Shown: positions 49,508-59,051, numbered from the stretch's first letter. The stretch is DNA of 64,000 nucleotides from Altererythrobacter sp. (GCA_016793865.1 JAEULJ010000007.1:62001-126000); one strand, 5' to 3'. Program-made: numbers and translations. Notes: generated from the letters alone by a model not told the origin.

Positions 49508-51100
49508 GTGTCCAATGCCCCTCGCAACCCCGTAACCGCCGCCTGGGGCCGGCTCGAGGGCCTGCCGCGTCCGACGCTGGGCGAACTGTTCAGCGCCACG
49601 CGCGATGGCGGGGAGGGCGGGGCGGAACCTGCCGGCGCGGAGCGGGTGGCGATGCTCTCGGGCCGGATCGCCTGGGACGCCAGGGACGATGGCGGCGAAG
49701 ATGTCGGCGGCATATTGTTCGACTGGTCCAAGACCCATCTCGACGAGGCCCATCTCGCGGGCTTCGAGGCGCTGGCCGAGGCTTGCGATTTCGCGGGGCG
49801 GCGCGCCGCGCTGTTCGCCGGCGAGAAGGTCAATGTGACCGAAGGCCGCGCCGCCACCCACACCGCCCAGCGCGGCTTCGGGAGCGAGGCCGATGTCGAG
49901 GAGGCTGGCGCTCTCCACGAGCGGATGCGGCTGCTGGTCGAGGCGATCCATGAAGGCGCGCTCGGCGAGGTCAGGCACCTCATCCACATCGGCATCGGCG
50001 GCAGCGCGCTCGGCCCCGCGCTCGCGCTTTCGGCGATCGCGCGCGAGCATCCGCTGGTGGAGGCCCATGTCGTCTCCAACATCGACGGGGTGGCGCTGGA
50101 AACCGCCATGCGCGCCTGCGACCCGGCGACCACGCTGATCGCGGTGGCGAGCAAGACCTTCACCACGATCGAGACCATGACCAATGCCGAAAGCGCGCTC
50201 AAATGGCTGCGCGAGGGCGGGGTGGCCGATCCGCACGGCCGGGTGATCGCGCTCACCGCCAGCCCGGAGAAAGCGGTGGAATGGGGCGTGGACGAAACCC
50301 GCGTGCTGCCTTTTCCGGAGAGCGTTGGCGGGCGCTATTCGCTGTGGTCCTCGATCGGTTTCCCCATCGCATTGGCCGCGGGCTGGGACGAGTTCGCCGC
50401 CATGCTGACGGGCGCGGCCGCCGTGGACGCGCATTTCGAGCAGGCGGAGGGCCGCGCCAACCTTGCCCTGCGCGCCGCCTTCGCGGACCAGCTCTATGCC
50501 CGCCTGCGCGGCTGCCAGGCCCGCGCGGTGTTTGCTTATGACGAGCGGCTGGCGCTGTTCCCGAGCTATCTCCAGCAGCTCGAGATGGAATCGAACGGCA
50601 AGCGCGTCACCGCCGACCAGCAGCCCGTCGGCGGGCCGACCGCGCCGATCACCTGGGGCGGGGTGGGCACCGATGCGCAGCACGCGGTGTTCCAGCTCCT
50701 CCACCAGGGCACGGTGGAAACACCGGTCGATTTTCTGGCCAGCATCGCGCCTGGCGACATGCTCGACCCCGCGCATCACCGCATCCTGCTGATGAACTGC
50801 TTTGCCCAAGGCGCCGCGCTGATGGCGGGCGCGGCGGGCAGCGATCCAGCCCGCGCCTACCCCGGTGACCGACCCAGCGCGACGATGCTGTGCGACGACA
50901 TCGACGCCGCCACCCTCGGCGCGCTGATCGCCTTCCACGAACACCGCACCTTCGCGAACGCGGTGCTGATGGGCATCAACCCCTTCGACCAGTTCGGCGT
51001 GGAACTCGGCAAGCAAATCGCCAACCGGATCGCGGCGGGCGGGGAGAGTTTCGATGCCAGCACCGAGGCGTTGCTGACGGCGGCGGGGTTGAACGGATGA
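49508..51100 (+). CDS. pgi: Glucose-6-phosphate isomerase
   Basis: It interconverts glucose-6-phosphate and fructose-6-phosphate. The 530 residues show IHIGIGGSALGPALAL, the PGI signature GGRYSLWSSIGFPIAL, and the catalytic residues in QQLEMESNGK (Glu), GTDAQHAVFQLLHQG (His) and VELGKQIA (Lys). The start is GTG at 49508 with AAAGGA about eight bases upstream. An ATG far upstream lies in the lepB control region and is not used. It is probably a single-gene transcript. Confidence 0.96.
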   Translation: MSNAPRNPVTAAWGRLEGLPRPTLGELFSATRDGGEGGAEPAGAERVAMLSGRIAWDARDDGGEDVGGILFDWSKTHLDEAHLAGFEALAEACDFAGRRAALFAGEKVNVTEGRAATHTAQRGFGSEADVEEAGALHERMRLLVEAIHEGALGEVRHLIHIGIGGSALGPALALSAIAREHPLVEAHVVSNIDGVALETAMRACDPATTLIAVASKTFTTIETMTNAESALKWLREGGVADPHGRVIALTASPEKAVEWGVDETRVLPFPESVGGRYSLWSSIGFPIALAAGWDEFAAMLTGAAAVDAHFEQAEGRANLALRAAFADQLYARLRGCQARAVFAYDERLALFPSYLQQLEMESNGKRVTADQQPVGGPTAPITWGGVGTDAQHAVFQLLHQGTVETPVDFLASIAPGDMLDPAHHRILLMNCFAQGAALMAGAAGSDPARAYPGDRPSATMLCDDIDAATLGALIAFHEHRTFANAVLMGINPFDQFGVELGKQIANRIAAGGESFDASTEALLTAAGLNG

Positions 51101-51423
51101 CAGGTGCCATTACGAACCTATTCGGTAAATTTTGCTTGACATCGTTACGCTGATCGGGTAGTTCTCGTGAAGATCGCGATAGTGCGATTCGGCCGCTCGT
51201 TCCGTGAATCTTGACTTTCGCGCGCTTCCCCGCCACATGGCGCCCGTCGAAGCGCGCTAGCCAGCGTGAAGCGGCGTGAGGAATACATCTTGCGCCCCGG
51301 CCGTGCCTCGGTTCTCAATTCCCGGACTTCCCATTTCACGCGGGCGGTTTTCAAACCCCGCGACCGCGCTGCCGCCTGAGCGATTGGCTTGGCTGCGCGC
51401 CGCATATTTTGCGAGTTTTCACA
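51101..51423 (+). promoter_or_regulatory. Long leader and promoter of the DEAD-box helicase gene
   Basis: These 323 bases hold no convincing gene. A good -35 (CTTGACA, 51135-51141) and a weaker -10 (TAGTTC, 51159-51164) are 17 bases apart in an A/T-rich patch just after pgi. Transcription from here would give a leader of about 250 bases. Long leaders are usual for RNA helicases of the cold-shock type, whose mRNAs are controlled by decay. Confidence 0.5.
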
Positions 51424-52875
51424 ATGCAATTCACCGATCTCGGGCTGTCGCAGCCCGTTCTCCAGGCGCTCGACCTCAAGGGTTACAGCGTCCCCACGCC
51501 GATCCAGCAGCAGGCGATCCCGCCGGTGCTGGCGGGCCGCGACCTGCTCGGCATCGCGCAGACCGGCACCGGAAAGACGGCGGCCTTCATGCTGCCCAGT
51601 ATCGACCGCCTTCGCGAGGCGGAGCGGCAGACGCCGTTCAAGTCCTGCCGGATGCTGGTCCTCGCCCCCACCCGCGAGCTGGCCGGGCAGATCGCCCAAT
51701 CGGCCAAGGACTATGGCGCGCTCGCGGGCCTCAAGGTGCAGTCGATCGTCGGTGGCACCTCGGTCAACAAGGACCGCAACAAGCTCCACCGCGGCACCGA
51801 CATCCTCGTCGCCACTCCGGGCCGGCTGCTCGACCTGATCGACCAGAAGGCGTTCGGGCTCGGGGCAGTCGAGATCCTCGTCCTCGACGAGGCCGACCAG
51901 ATGCTGGACCTCGGCTTCATCCATGCGCTGCGCAAGATCAGCCAGCTGGTGCCCAAGGAGCGCCAGACGCTGTTCTTCAGCGCCACCATGCCCACCGCCA
52001 TCCGCGAGCTGGTGAAGCAGTATTGCCACGATCCGGTGCAGGTTTCGGTGACGCCCGAGAGCACCACCGCCGAGCGCGTGGATCAGTATCTGCTGATGGT
52101 CCAGCAGGACGAGAAGCAGACCCTGCTCGAGATGATCCTGCGCGGCCGTCATCCGGTGCCCGGCAAGTTCGAGCGCGTGCTGATCTTCACCCGCACCAAG
52201 CACGGCGCTGACCGCGTGGTGAAGAAGCTGGCGCAGGCCGGCGTTCCCGCCAATGCGATCCACGGCAACAAGAGCCAGCCCCAGCGCGAACGTGCGCTCG
52301 ACGAATTCCGCCGGGCCAAGACCCCGGTGCTGGTGGCGACCGACGTGGCCGCGCGCGGGATCGACATCCCGGGCGTCAGCCATGTCATCAATTACGAGCT
52401 GCCCAACGTGCCCGAGCAATATGTCCACCGCATCGGGCGCACGGCGCGTGCGGGGGCGGACGGGGTGGCCATCGCCTTCTGCGCCGAAGACGAGCGCGCC
52501 TATCTCAAGGATATCCGCAAGGTTACCGGGGCGGAGCTGGAGCGGCTGCCGTTGCCCGATAACTTCCGCGCCGTCGTCGAAGGTGTCGGGCCCACGAAGC
52601 GCGAGCAGAAGCCCCGCCTCGCCAAGCCCACGGTGACCCCGCGCTTCGCCTCGCGCGGCACCGAGGGCGGGGACCGCCGCCCGCGCCAGCAGGGCGAGCG
52701 CACCGACGATCAGCGCCGCGAGAAGGGCCGCGACGATGCCCAGGGCAAATCGCGCCAGAAGCATCCCGACCGGGCCGGCAAGCCGCGCCGCGACGGTGCC
52801 GAGGGCGGGGCGCCGGGCGGCGGCGGCCGCCCACAGCGTCGGCGCAGGTTTGGCAGCGGGCGCGGACGCGGCTAA
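51424..52875 (+). CDS. DEAD-box ATP-dependent RNA helicase (RhlE/CsdA type)
   Basis: It unwinds RNA in ribosome assembly and mRNA decay. The 483 residues carry all helicase motifs: the Q motif (FTDLGLSQPVLQALDLKGY, PTPIQQQAIP), AQTGTGKT (I), APTRELAGQI (Ia), TPGRLLDLI, VLDEADQMLDLGF (II) and FFSATMP (III). In the second domain they are LIFTRTKHGADR, VATDVAARGIDIPGV (V) and YVHRIGRTARAG (VI). A Gly/Arg/Lys-rich tail (about 390-483) binds RNA and may contact RNase E. The ATG at 51424 starts the Q motif directly. Confidence 0.95.
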   Translation: MQFTDLGLSQPVLQALDLKGYSVPTPIQQQAIPPVLAGRDLLGIAQTGTGKTAAFMLPSIDRLREAERQTPFKSCRMLVLAPTRELAGQIAQSAKDYGALAGLKVQSIVGGTSVNKDRNKLHRGTDILVATPGRLLDLIDQKAFGLGAVEILVLDEADQMLDLGFIHALRKISQLVPKERQTLFFSATMPTAIRELVKQYCHDPVQVSVTPESTTAERVDQYLLMVQQDEKQTLLEMILRGRHPVPGKFERVLIFTRTKHGADRVVKKLAQAGVPANAIHGNKSQPQRERALDEFRRAKTPVLVATDVAARGIDIPGVSHVINYELPNVPEQYVHRIGRTARAGADGVAIAFCAEDERAYLKDIRKVTGAELERLPLPDNFRAVVEGVGPTKREQKPRLAKPTVTPRFASRGTEGGDRRPRQQGERTDDQRREKGRDDAQGKSRQKHPDRAGKPRRDGAEGGAPGGGGRPQRRRRFGSGRGRG

Positions 52876-52914
52876 GGGCCTTGGGCGGGGGCACGAAAGG
52901 CGATACAAACGAAC

Positions 52915-53595
52915 ATGGCACCGCTCCCCGAAGTCTCGCCCATAGAGCGCATTCAGGAAAACATGCTGGCCCGCGCCGAGCGGCGGCTTCTTACGTGGCT
53001 GTGCGCGCGGATGCCGGGCTGGGTCACGCCCGACCTGCTGACCTATTTCGGCCTGGTTGGCGCGTTGGCGGTGTTCGCGGGCTACCTGGGCAGTAACCTC
53101 GATGCACGGTGGCTGTTGCTGTGCCTAGCGGGTTACCTCATCCACTGGTTCGGGGATTCGCTGGACGGCAGCCTGGCGCGGTTTCGCAAGATCGAGCGGC
53201 CGCGCTACGGCTATTTCCTCGATCACAGTTGCGACGGGGCGGCAACCACGCTGGTGGTGGTGGGGCTTGGGATCACGCCCTACATCGAGATGGAATCCGC
53301 GCTGATCGCGCTGGCCGGCTATCTCCTGCTCTCGATTCATGCCTTCCTGTCGGTGCGGGTTCTGGGGGAGCTCAGGCTGTCCTATTTCAATCTCGGCCCC
53401 ACCGAGCTGAGGGTGATCCTGGTGGTGTTCACCCTGGCGATGTATTTCGTCGAGCCGACCGCCGCCATCGTGGGGTCGCTCAATGGCTTCGACCTGTTCC
53501 TTGGCGGTGCGGGGCTGGTGATGATCGGCATGTTCGTCGCGCTGACCTTCAAGAAGGCACGAATGCTCGCCCTGATGGAGCCGCCGCCCTCCTGA
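52915..53595 (+). CDS. CDP-alcohol phosphatidyltransferase family protein
   Basis: An integral membrane enzyme of 226 residues with about six helices. The catalytic signature D-G-x2-A-R-x8-G-x3-D-x3-D is complete in GDSLDGSLARFRKIERPRYG followed by YFLDHSCD. Such enzymes move a phospho-alcohol or phosphatidyl group from a CDP donor to make phospholipids or inositol lipids. The exact acceptor cannot be decided. It is not the usual PgsA or PssA by length and N-terminus. It lies 40 bases after the helicase gene. Confidence 0.88.
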   Translation: MAPLPEVSPIERIQENMLARAERRLLTWLCARMPGWVTPDLLTYFGLVGALAVFAGYLGSNLDARWLLLCLAGYLIHWFGDSLDGSLARFRKIERPRYGYFLDHSCDGAATTLVVVGLGITPYIEMESALIALAGYLLLSIHAFLSVRVLGELRLSYFNLGPTELRVILVVFTLAMYFVEPTAAIVGSLNGFDLFLGGAGLVMIGMFVALTFKKARMLALMEPPPS

Positions 53596-53666
53596 CGCGT
53601 CGCTCCGGTTGGCAAGCCGCCTGGCGCCCGCCATAGCGCGCCGCATAACGAAGCGAGGAAGCGCGC

Positions 53667-55037
53667 ATGGCCGGAAAGACCACCTCCAAGGCGAAACCCG
53701 CCGCCTACGACTACGACCTGTTCATCATCGGCGCGGGATCGGGCGGGGTGCGCGCCGCCCGGGTGGCGGCATCGTTCGGCGCGCGGGTCGCCATCGCCGA
53801 AGAGTACCGCGTTGGCGGCACCTGCGTCATCCGCGGCTGCGTGCCGAAGAAGATGCTCGTGTACGGGGCCCATTTCGCCGAGGATCTCGAGGATTGCAGC
53901 CATTTCGGATGGTCGATCGGCGAGAAGCGCTTCGACTGGAAAGTCCTGCGGGACAATGTGCTGAAGGACGTGGACCGGCTCAACGCGGCCTATACCGACA
54001 CCCTCGGGAACGCCGGGGTGAAGATCGTGCCGGAACGCGCGGAGCTGGTCGGCCCGCACGAGGTGAGCCTCGCCAGCGGCGCCACGGTGACCGCCAGGAA
54101 CATCCTGATCGCCACGGGCGCGCGCCCGCACGTGCCCGATTGCCCCGGCTGGGAGCTCGGCATCACCAGCAACGAGGCGTTTCATCTCGATTCCATTCCG
54201 CCGCGCGTGCTGATCGCCGGGGGCGGCTATATCGCCAATGAGTTCGCGGGCATTTTCCGCAAGTTCGGCAGCAAGGTCACGATCATGACCCGGGGCGACC
54301 AGATGCTGCGCAGCTATGACGAGGCGCTCCGCGAACGGTTGCTGCACATCTCCATGCTCAAGGGCATCGCCTTCCGCTTCCACGCCGAGTTCGAGGGAAT
54401 CGAGAAGGTCAAGGGCGGGCTCAGGGTCGCCATGACCGGGCACGATCCGATCGAGGTGGACTGCGTGCTCTTCGCCACCGGCCGGGTTCCCAACACCGAG
54501 GGGCTGGGGCTGGAGAAGGCGGGTGTCGAACTGGGCGAAACCGGCGCCATCACGGTCGACCGGTTCAGCAAGACCAATGTCGACCATATCCATGCCGTGG
54601 GCGATGTGACCAACCGCGTGCAGCTCACCCCGGTCGCGATCCGCGAAGGGCAGGCCTATGCGGAAACGGTGTTCGGCAAGAAGCCCAGCGCCGTCGATCA
54701 TTCCTGCATCCCGGCCGCCGTGTTCAGCCATCCGCCGCTGTGCGGGGTGGGCCTGACCGAGAAGCAGGCGCGCCAGAAGCTGGGGGCGGTCAAGGTCTAT
54801 CAGTCCGATTTCCGCCCGATGAAGAACGTGCTGGCCGGCCGCGAGGAGCGCGCGCTCTACAAGATGGTCTGCGATGAATCCGACCGCATCGTCGGCATCC
54901 ACATGATCGGGCCGGAAGCGCCGGAAATCATGCAGATGGCCGCGGTGGCGGTGAAGGCCGGGCTCAGCAAGGCCGATTTCGACGCCACCACGGCGATCCA
55001 TCCCACGATGGCGGAGGAGCTGGTGCTGCTGCGCTGA
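53667..55037 (+). CDS. gor: Glutathione-disulfide reductase
   Basis: It reduces oxidised glutathione with NADPH. The 456 residues show the FAD site FIIGAGSGGVRAARVAASFG, the redox pair in GGTCVIRGCVPKKMLVYG, the NADPH-binding loop IAGGGYIANEFAGIFRKFG, HAVGDVTNRVQLTPVAIREG, and the C-terminal interface ending IHPTMAEELV with the catalytic His. VIRGCVPKK is the form seen in glutathione reductases, distinct from lipoamide dehydrogenase. It has its own short leader of 71 bases. Confidence 0.95.
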   Translation: MAGKTTSKAKPAAYDYDLFIIGAGSGGVRAARVAASFGARVAIAEEYRVGGTCVIRGCVPKKMLVYGAHFAEDLEDCSHFGWSIGEKRFDWKVLRDNVLKDVDRLNAAYTDTLGNAGVKIVPERAELVGPHEVSLASGATVTARNILIATGARPHVPDCPGWELGITSNEAFHLDSIPPRVLIAGGGYIANEFAGIFRKFGSKVTIMTRGDQMLRSYDEALRERLLHISMLKGIAFRFHAEFEGIEKVKGGLRVAMTGHDPIEVDCVLFATGRVPNTEGLGLEKAGVELGETGAITVDRFSKTNVDHIHAVGDVTNRVQLTPVAIREGQAYAETVFGKKPSAVDHSCIPAAVFSHPPLCGVGLTEKQARQKLGAVKVYQSDFRPMKNVLAGREERALYKMVCDESDRIVGIHMIGPEAPEIMQMAAVAVKAGLSKADFDATTAIHPTMAEELVLLR

Positions 55038-55146
55038 TGCCTGGCGGCAGGGGCAGGGGCAGGGCCACGGCAGGGCGGCTTGCGCGACCCCGGCGCCGCA
55101 GCCACAACCCGGAAGTGGCGATTCGCCGGGGAACGAAAGGGTTGCA

Positions 55147-55707
55147 ATGAATTTCCTCGCCTCGCGTGAGCAGTTGCGAGCCAGCCTGATGCGCTGGACG
55201 CTGGTCTGCGTACCGCTATGCGTGCTCCTCGGCTTCCTTTCGGGGCAACTCGCGCACAGCGGTCCGGGCAATCCGTGGTTCGACGGGCTGGCCAAGCCGG
55301 CGATCTATCCGGCGCCGGCGGCGTTCGGGATCGTGTGGACCGCGCTTTATGCGCTGATGGGCTTCGCGCTGGCGCTGGTCGGATCGGCCTGGGGCGCGCG
55401 GGGGCGCGGCGTGGCGATCGCGGTGTTCGCGGTGCAGTTCGCGGTCAACCTGGCGTGGAGCCCGGTGTTCTTCGGAATGCACATGATTACCGGCGGGCTG
55501 GTGGTCATCGTGGTTCTGGCGGTGCTGGTGGCGATCACGCTGGTGCTGTTCTGGCACATCCGCCGGCTCGCGGGGCTGCTGCTGGTGCCCTATCTTGCCT
55601 GGGTGCTGTTCGCGGGGGTGCTCAACTACGAGTTCCTGCGCCTCAATCCGGGGGCGGACGGGGCCGACGGGGCGGCCGCATCCACGCGGGTGCGGATCGG
55701 CGATTGA
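55147..55707 (+). CDS. tspO: TspO/MBR family tryptophan-rich sensory protein
   Basis: A five-helix membrane protein of 186 residues related to the mitochondrial benzodiazepine receptor. Conserved parts are GNPWFDGLAKPAIYPAPAAF, IVWTALYALMGFALALV, NLAWSPVFFG and PYLAWVLFAGVLNYEFLRLN. Members bind tetrapyrroles and cholesterol-like ligands and affect porphyrin levels or oxidative stress responses. The N-terminus (about 1-35) adds a hydrophobic segment. The UbiK-like gene follows after 32 bases. Confidence 0.92.
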   Translation: MNFLASREQLRASLMRWTLVCVPLCVLLGFLSGQLAHSGPGNPWFDGLAKPAIYPAPAAFGIVWTALYALMGFALALVGSAWGARGRGVAIAVFAVQFAVNLAWSPVFFGMHMITGGLVVIVVLAVLVAITLVLFWHIRRLAGLLLVPYLAWVLFAGVLNYEFLRLNPGADGADGAAASTRVRIGD

Positions 55708-55739
55708 TCGCGGACTTCCGCGCGCCTAGACCGCCCGCC

Positions 55740-55994
55740 ATGCAATCCCAGAACCCGCTCGTCGCCGATTTCGTCAAGCTCGCCAACGCCGCGGCCGGCA
55801 CTTTCGCCGGCATGACGCGGGAGGCGCGGGAGGGCGCGCGCGAGCGGCTCAAGGGTGCGCTTGGCGGAGTGGATTTCGTCAGCCGCGACGAGTTCGAGGC
55901 CGTCAAGGCGATGGCCGCCCGGGCGCGCGAGGAGGCCGAGGATCTCAAGGCCCGGGTCGCCAGGCTGGAAGCGGAGCGCACGAACAAGGGTTAG
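55740..55994 (+). CDS. BMFP domain protein, UbiK-like accessory factor
   Basis: An 84-residue protein with an amphipathic N-terminal helix (NPLVADFVKLANAAAGTFAG) and a C-terminal coiled coil (FVSRDEFEAVKAMAARAREE, LKARVARLEAER). This two-part plan is the BMFP/COG2960 family. Its member UbiK assists aerobic ubiquinone synthesis, and the Brucella protein fuses membranes in vitro. FVSREEF before the coiled coil is typical. The ATG at 55740 begins the helix. It follows tspO in the same direction. Confidence 0.87.
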   Translation: MQSQNPLVADFVKLANAAAGTFAGMTREAREGARERLKGALGGVDFVSRDEFEAVKAMAARAREEAEDLKARVARLEAERTNKG

Positions 55995-56046
55995 ATTGGG
56001 GAACAGGCGTTTTCCGCCGCGTTTGCAGCTTCGTCAGGAGGTGCCG

Positions 56047-56289
56047 ATGCTTACCCAACTCAACCCGCCAATCCCGCTTCATGTGCTGGGACGCGGTGAT
56101 GGCCTGTGCCATGCCGTGATCGACTATGGGCCCGAGCACAACCTCCTGTGGGTGACGGCCATCGATGCCACGGGCGAAGTGTGGTGCGCCCCCAATCCCG
56201 AAGTCAGGATGCTCGGCAACTGGTCGATGGGCCGGAAAAAGCCGATGGCGGTCAAGGCCTCGCAGGTGGCGGCGAAGAACGCGGCCTGA
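56047..56289 (+). CDS. Small conserved hypothetical protein
   Basis: An 80-residue soluble protein (MLTQLNPPIPLHVLGRGDG). The core AVIDYGPEHNLLWVTAIDAT and EVWCAPNPEVRMLGNWSMGR suggest a compact beta-strand fold with one Cys and several Trp. A perfect AGGAGGTG ribosome binding site stands just before the ATG at 56047, implying strong translation. Similar short proteins are common in sphingomonads, but I know of no assigned function. Confidence 0.75.
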   Translation: MLTQLNPPIPLHVLGRGDGLCHAVIDYGPEHNLLWVTAIDATGEVWCAPNPEVRMLGNWSMGRKKPMAVKASQVAAKNAA

Positions 56290-56344
56290 TCGCTTGCGCT
56301 GCGCCCGTCCCGCGCGCAAAACCCCCGCGCGAAGGGAGACGGGC

Positions 56345-58429
56345 ATGGCGGACAGGGGGATGCATTGGCTGGCGGGCGCAGCGCTGCTGACTGCCTTGCC
56401 CGCATTCATGGCGGCGGCCCAGGACGCACCCACCCGCGCTTTCACCGGCGAGGATCTGTTCAAGCTCGAAGGCGCGACCGACCCCCGAATAAGCCCGGAC
56501 GGGACCCGGATCGTCTATGTCCGCCGCACCGGGGACATCATGAAGGATCGCTACCAGCCCTCGCTGTGGCTGGTGGACGTGCGCAGCGGGGAGCAGCGGC
56601 CGCTGGTGGCGGACGCGAACATGAACCTGTCGCCGCGCTGGTCACCCGACGGGCGGCGCATCGCCTATGTCTCGACCGCGGGCGGCGCGGGCGCGCAGCT
56701 CCATGTGCTTTATCTCGAGAGCGGCACCAGTATGCGCGTGACCGGCTTGCCCGACGAGCCGGGTGCGATGGCATGGTCCCCCGACGGCCGCCAGATTGCC
56801 TATACCATGCGCGTGCCGGCAGAGGGCGTGCGACTGGGAAAGGCGCCCGACAAGCCGGAGGGGGCGGAATGGGCTAAGCCGCTCACCATCATCGACCGCG
56901 TGACCTATCGCTTCGATGGCGGCGGCTATGCGAAGCCGGGCTTCGACCAGATTTTCGTCGTCTCGTCCGATGGGGGCGCGCCGCGCCGGGTTACCACCGG
57001 CAATTGGGACGCCGCGGGCCCGATCGACTGGTCGGCGGATGGCCAGCGCCTGTTCTTCACGGCCAATCGCGTCGAGGATTGGGAGCGTGCGGCGAACGAG
57101 AGCGAGATTTACTCGGTCGACCTAGCGAATGGCGCAATCCGTGCGCTGACCGACCGGCGCGGGCCGGACATGGCACCCAAGCTGTCGCCCGATGGCCGCT
57201 GGATCGCCTATCTGGGTAGCGATGATGCGGGGCGCTCGCACGAGAATGTCGAGCTCTCGGTGATGCGCGCCGACGGGACCGGCCATCGCACCGTGACCGG
57301 CGCCCTCGACCGCTCGATCGAGGATTTCGCCTGGGCCGGCAGCGATGCTTTCTACGTCACCTACGCCGATCGGGGGCAGATGATGCTGGCCCGGCTTGGC
57401 CTGGACGGGAGGACCAGCGTGGTGGCGGACAATCTCCAGCCCGGTGCGATTTCGGACCGCCCCTATGCCGGCGGGGCGTTCAGCGTCAGCCGCGCGGGCA
57501 CGCTGGCCTATACAGGCGGGGCCACCGATCGGCCCGGCGATCTCTTCGTCAAGAGCGGCGCCACGGCACGCCAGCTCACGCGGCTCAACACCGTGTGGCG
57601 GCAGGGCAAGGATGTCGCCCCGATGCGCAAGCTGGCGGTCACCGCGCCCGATGGCCGCGCGATCGACGCCTGGCTGATCGAGCCCGTTGGCCGCCGTCCG
57701 GGGCAGAAAGTGCCGCTGGTCCTGGAGATCCACGGCGGCCCTCACGCCGAGTATGGCCCCGCCTTCTCGACGGACTACCAGCTCTATGCAGCCGCCGGAT
57801 ACGCGGTGCTGTTCACCAATCCGCGCGGCTCGACCTCCTATGGGGAGGAGTTCGCCAATCTCATCGACAAGAACTATCCCGGCCCGGACTACGACGACCT
57901 GATCGCCTCGGTCGACGCCGCCATCGCCGACGGTATCGCCGATCCGGCAAACCTGTTCGTCACCGGCGGATCGGGCGGCGGGGTGCTGACCGCCTGGATC
58001 GTGGGCAAGACCGACCGCTTCGCCGCCGCAGCAACGCAGAAGCCGGTGATAAACTGGGCCAGCGAGGTGCTTACCGCGGACTTGGCAACCGGTGCGCCGC
58101 GCTACTGGTTCGGTGGGATGCCGTGGGAGAAGCCGGAGGAATACTGGCGGCGCAGCCCGCTGTCGCTGGTCGGCAAGGTCAAGACCCCCACGATGGTGGT
58201 GGTTGGCGAGGATGATTACCGCACGCCGATGTCCGAGGCGGCCCAGTATTACCAGGCGCTGCAATTGCGCGGCGTGCCGACCGCCTTCGTTACCATCCCC
58301 GAGGCGAGCCACGGTTTCGCGGCGCGCCCCAGCCAGAGCGCGGCGAGGGCGAGCGCAATCATCGCCTGGTTCGACCGCTATCGCAGCGACAGGGGCAAGC
58401 CGGCGGCACCCGCGACCGCCGGAAACTGA
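56345..58429 (+). CDS. Exported S9-family prolyl oligopeptidase-like serine peptidase
   Basis: A 694-residue secreted peptidase. The signal peptide ends near residue 25 (FMAAAQDA). The first 420 residues form a WD40-like beta-propeller (repeats such as PRISPDGTRIVYVRR, PRWSPDGRRIAYVS, MAWSPDGRQIAYTM and PKLSPDGRWIAYLG). The alpha/beta-hydrolase domain follows, with VLEIHGGPHAEYGPAFS, nucleophile Ser in FVTGGSGGGVLTA, Asp in VGEDDYRTPMSE and His in PEASHGFAARPS. It resembles acylaminoacyl-peptidases and dipeptidyl peptidases. It probably degrades peptides in the periplasm. The ATG at 56345 precedes the signal. Confidence 0.92.
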   Translation: MADRGMHWLAGAALLTALPAFMAAAQDAPTRAFTGEDLFKLEGATDPRISPDGTRIVYVRRTGDIMKDRYQPSLWLVDVRSGEQRPLVADANMNLSPRWSPDGRRIAYVSTAGGAGAQLHVLYLESGTSMRVTGLPDEPGAMAWSPDGRQIAYTMRVPAEGVRLGKAPDKPEGAEWAKPLTIIDRVTYRFDGGGYAKPGFDQIFVVSSDGGAPRRVTTGNWDAAGPIDWSADGQRLFFTANRVEDWERAANESEIYSVDLANGAIRALTDRRGPDMAPKLSPDGRWIAYLGSDDAGRSHENVELSVMRADGTGHRTVTGALDRSIEDFAWAGSDAFYVTYADRGQMMLARLGLDGRTSVVADNLQPGAISDRPYAGGAFSVSRAGTLAYTGGATDRPGDLFVKSGATARQLTRLNTVWRQGKDVAPMRKLAVTAPDGRAIDAWLIEPVGRRPGQKVPLVLEIHGGPHAEYGPAFSTDYQLYAAAGYAVLFTNPRGSTSYGEEFANLIDKNYPGPDYDDLIASVDAAIADGIADPANLFVTGGSGGGVLTAWIVGKTDRFAAAATQKPVINWASEVLTADLATGAPRYWFGGMPWEKPEEYWRRSPLSLVGKVKTPTMVVVGEDDYRTPMSEAAQYYQALQLRGVPTAFVTIPEASHGFAARPSQSAARASAIIAWFDRYRSDRGKPAAPATAGN

Positions 58430-58442
58430 CGGTCGGGGCGCG

Positions 58443-59051
58443 ATGCAGCTCGCCGCGCCCGCCATCCTGCTTGCCGCGCGTGCGCATGGCGAAACGGCAG
58501 TTATCGCTCGCCTGCTGACCGAGGAGGCAGGGATGATCGCGGCCTATGTCGCGGGCGGGCGCGGGCGCCAGCTTCGCCCGGTGATGATACCGGGCAATGC
58601 CCTTGCCGCCGACATCCGTGCCCGGTCGGACAGCCAGCTTCCCTCCGCGCGCCTGGAGCTGGTGCGGAGCCGGGGGCCGTGGCTGGGAGAGCCGCTTCCC
58701 GCCGCGGCGATAGGCTGGGTGACCGCGCTGACCGCGGCCACGCTGCCAGAGCGCCATCCCTATCCGGCGCTCTACGCCGCGCTTGCGGCTCTGCTGGACG
58801 CGATCTGTGCCGCGCCATCCGCGCGTGGCTGGGCCGGCGCGCTGGTCGCCTACGAGGTGCTGTTGCTGCGCGAGCTGGGTTATGGTGCGGCGGATCAGAC
58901 CCGTCCCTCCATCGCCGGGCTGGACGAAGCGCTCGCCTGGTTCGACCGGCTCGAGCGGCCGATCGCTACGAGGCTGCTTGCCCATACCCGCGCCGATGTT
59001 ATGGGCGCGCGGCTGTTGCTGCGCGAGCGGCTTGGAAAGATGAGAGCATGA
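58443..59051 (+). CDS. recO: DNA repair protein RecO
   Basis: RecO works with RecR to load RecA on gaps coated by SSB. The 202 residues begin with the OB fold (APAILLAARAHGETAVIARL, GMIAAYVAGGRGRQLRPVM) and continue with the helical domain (ALYAALAALLDAI, AYEVLLLRELGYG). The protein is shorter than the E. coli one and lacks a clear zinc finger. The ATG at 58443 follows the S9 gene by 13 bases. The stop overlaps the leuB start (ATGA). Confidence 0.88.
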   Translation: MQLAAPAILLAARAHGETAVIARLLTEEAGMIAAYVAGGRGRQLRPVMIPGNALAADIRARSDSQLPSARLELVRSRGPWLGEPLPAAAIGWVTALTAATLPERHPYPALYAALAALLDAICAAPSARGWAGALVAYEVLLLRELGYGAADQTRPSIAGLDEALAWFDRLERPIATRLLAHTRADVMGARLLLRERLGKMRA

